Assembly (NCBI GenBank): GCA_030248215.1 | Contig: JASANG010002141.1 | Location: forward strand, 168,713 to 232,712 | Direction of reading: 5' to 3' | Length of the DNA: 64,000 nt | DNA from: Enoplolaimus lenunculus | Lineage: Eukaryota > Nematoda > Enoplea > Enoplida > Thoracostomopsidae | Shown here: in pieces, positions 63,831-64,000 of the stretch | Numbering within the stretch: position 1 is the first letter of the stretch | Layout: each line of letters starts with the position of its first letter | The notes under the pieces: generated by a model | Database searches by the model: none | What the model was told of the DNA's origin: nothing | The model's input: only the letters and a program-made list of their open reading frames with translations | Made by a program: the position numbers and the translations under genes

Positions 63831-64000
63831 GTAACGCCAAAATTAGCTATTTTACGCAAGATATTTTCTATTGACGAATTTAATACTATTTTTCTATGTT
63901 AGTTGGTATTTTTAATTAACCATATGTAAACTTGGGCAAAACACAATTTTTTTATATTTTTCTTAATTACTTCTATGCGAAATATGTTTTTCTCGAGGAC
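63831..64000. repeat. Start of intron with second arm of inverted repeat (63894-63964)
   Basis: CTATGTTAGTTGGTATTTTT to TTTTATATTTTTCTT is the inverse of 60276-60346. The gene continues beyond the window. Confidence 0.75.

Noticed and set aside
63831-63874. Read-through end of the last giant ORF as the true C terminus
   Set aside because: A GTAACG donor at 63831 fits the phase 1 rule, and the extra residues after it are unlike the exon; but a terminal exon cannot be fully excluded.

Overview
The window looks like nuclear DNA of a nematode. It is AT-rich and dominated by long introns. Nearly every intron that can be defined from protein sequence starts with GT and ends in a T-rich acceptor such as TTTCAG or TTTTAG. 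Arrays of TTAGGC, the telomere repeat known from nematodes, are scattered through the introns. The large intron size and heavy load of small transposons fit a repeat-rich lineage; a basal (Enoplea/mermithid-like) nematode is only a guess.

One host gene fills the window on the + strand, and neither its first nor its last exon is certainly present. I can trace about 42 exons (some 18.5 kb of coding sequence, about 6,100 codons) from 65 to 63830. Almost all are joined in phase 1. The product is a giant immunoglobulin-repeat protein of the titin/kettin (TTN-1-like) muscle class. About 16 I-set Ig domains are visible. Ig1 to Ig10 (65-26113) are separated by short Pro/Ser/charged linkers. A Q/E/R-rich coiled-coil segment leads into Ig11 (27488-28735), and Ig12 follows. 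A 3.4 kb exon (33359-36769) encodes an unusual acidic, beta-patterned repeat region. Ig13 to Ig15 (37359-41522) form a sub-family of their own. A second giant exon (43456-46125), small linker exons, Ig16 (53526-54395), more linkers and micro-exons, and a third giant beta-patterned exon (60642-63830) complete the view. No Fn3 or kinase domain lies in the window.

The introns are packed with short non-autonomous DNA transposons (MITEs), many with target-site duplications that can be read directly. The main families are: (1) a hAT-like MITE (8-bp TSD) whose body is made of TTAGGC telomere-type repeats; (2) a TTAA-flanked, piggyBac-like MITE carrying a tRNA-like A box/B box cassette; (3) a GC-rich hAT-like MITE starting GGCCCGTAGCCA; (4) a hAT-like MITE starting CAGTGGCGGATCC; and (5) several long inverted-repeat or fold-back elements, one pair nested. 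Three satellite-like arrays (54-bp, 73-bp and 36-bp AT-rich units) and several TA/TATG microsatellites are also present. No transposase, reverse transcriptase or viral gene was recognised.

The most novel items are the telomere-repeat-carrying MITE family, the MITE with an internal tRNA-like promoter, and the giant exons of the muscle protein, whose repeat pattern I cannot assign to a named domain.
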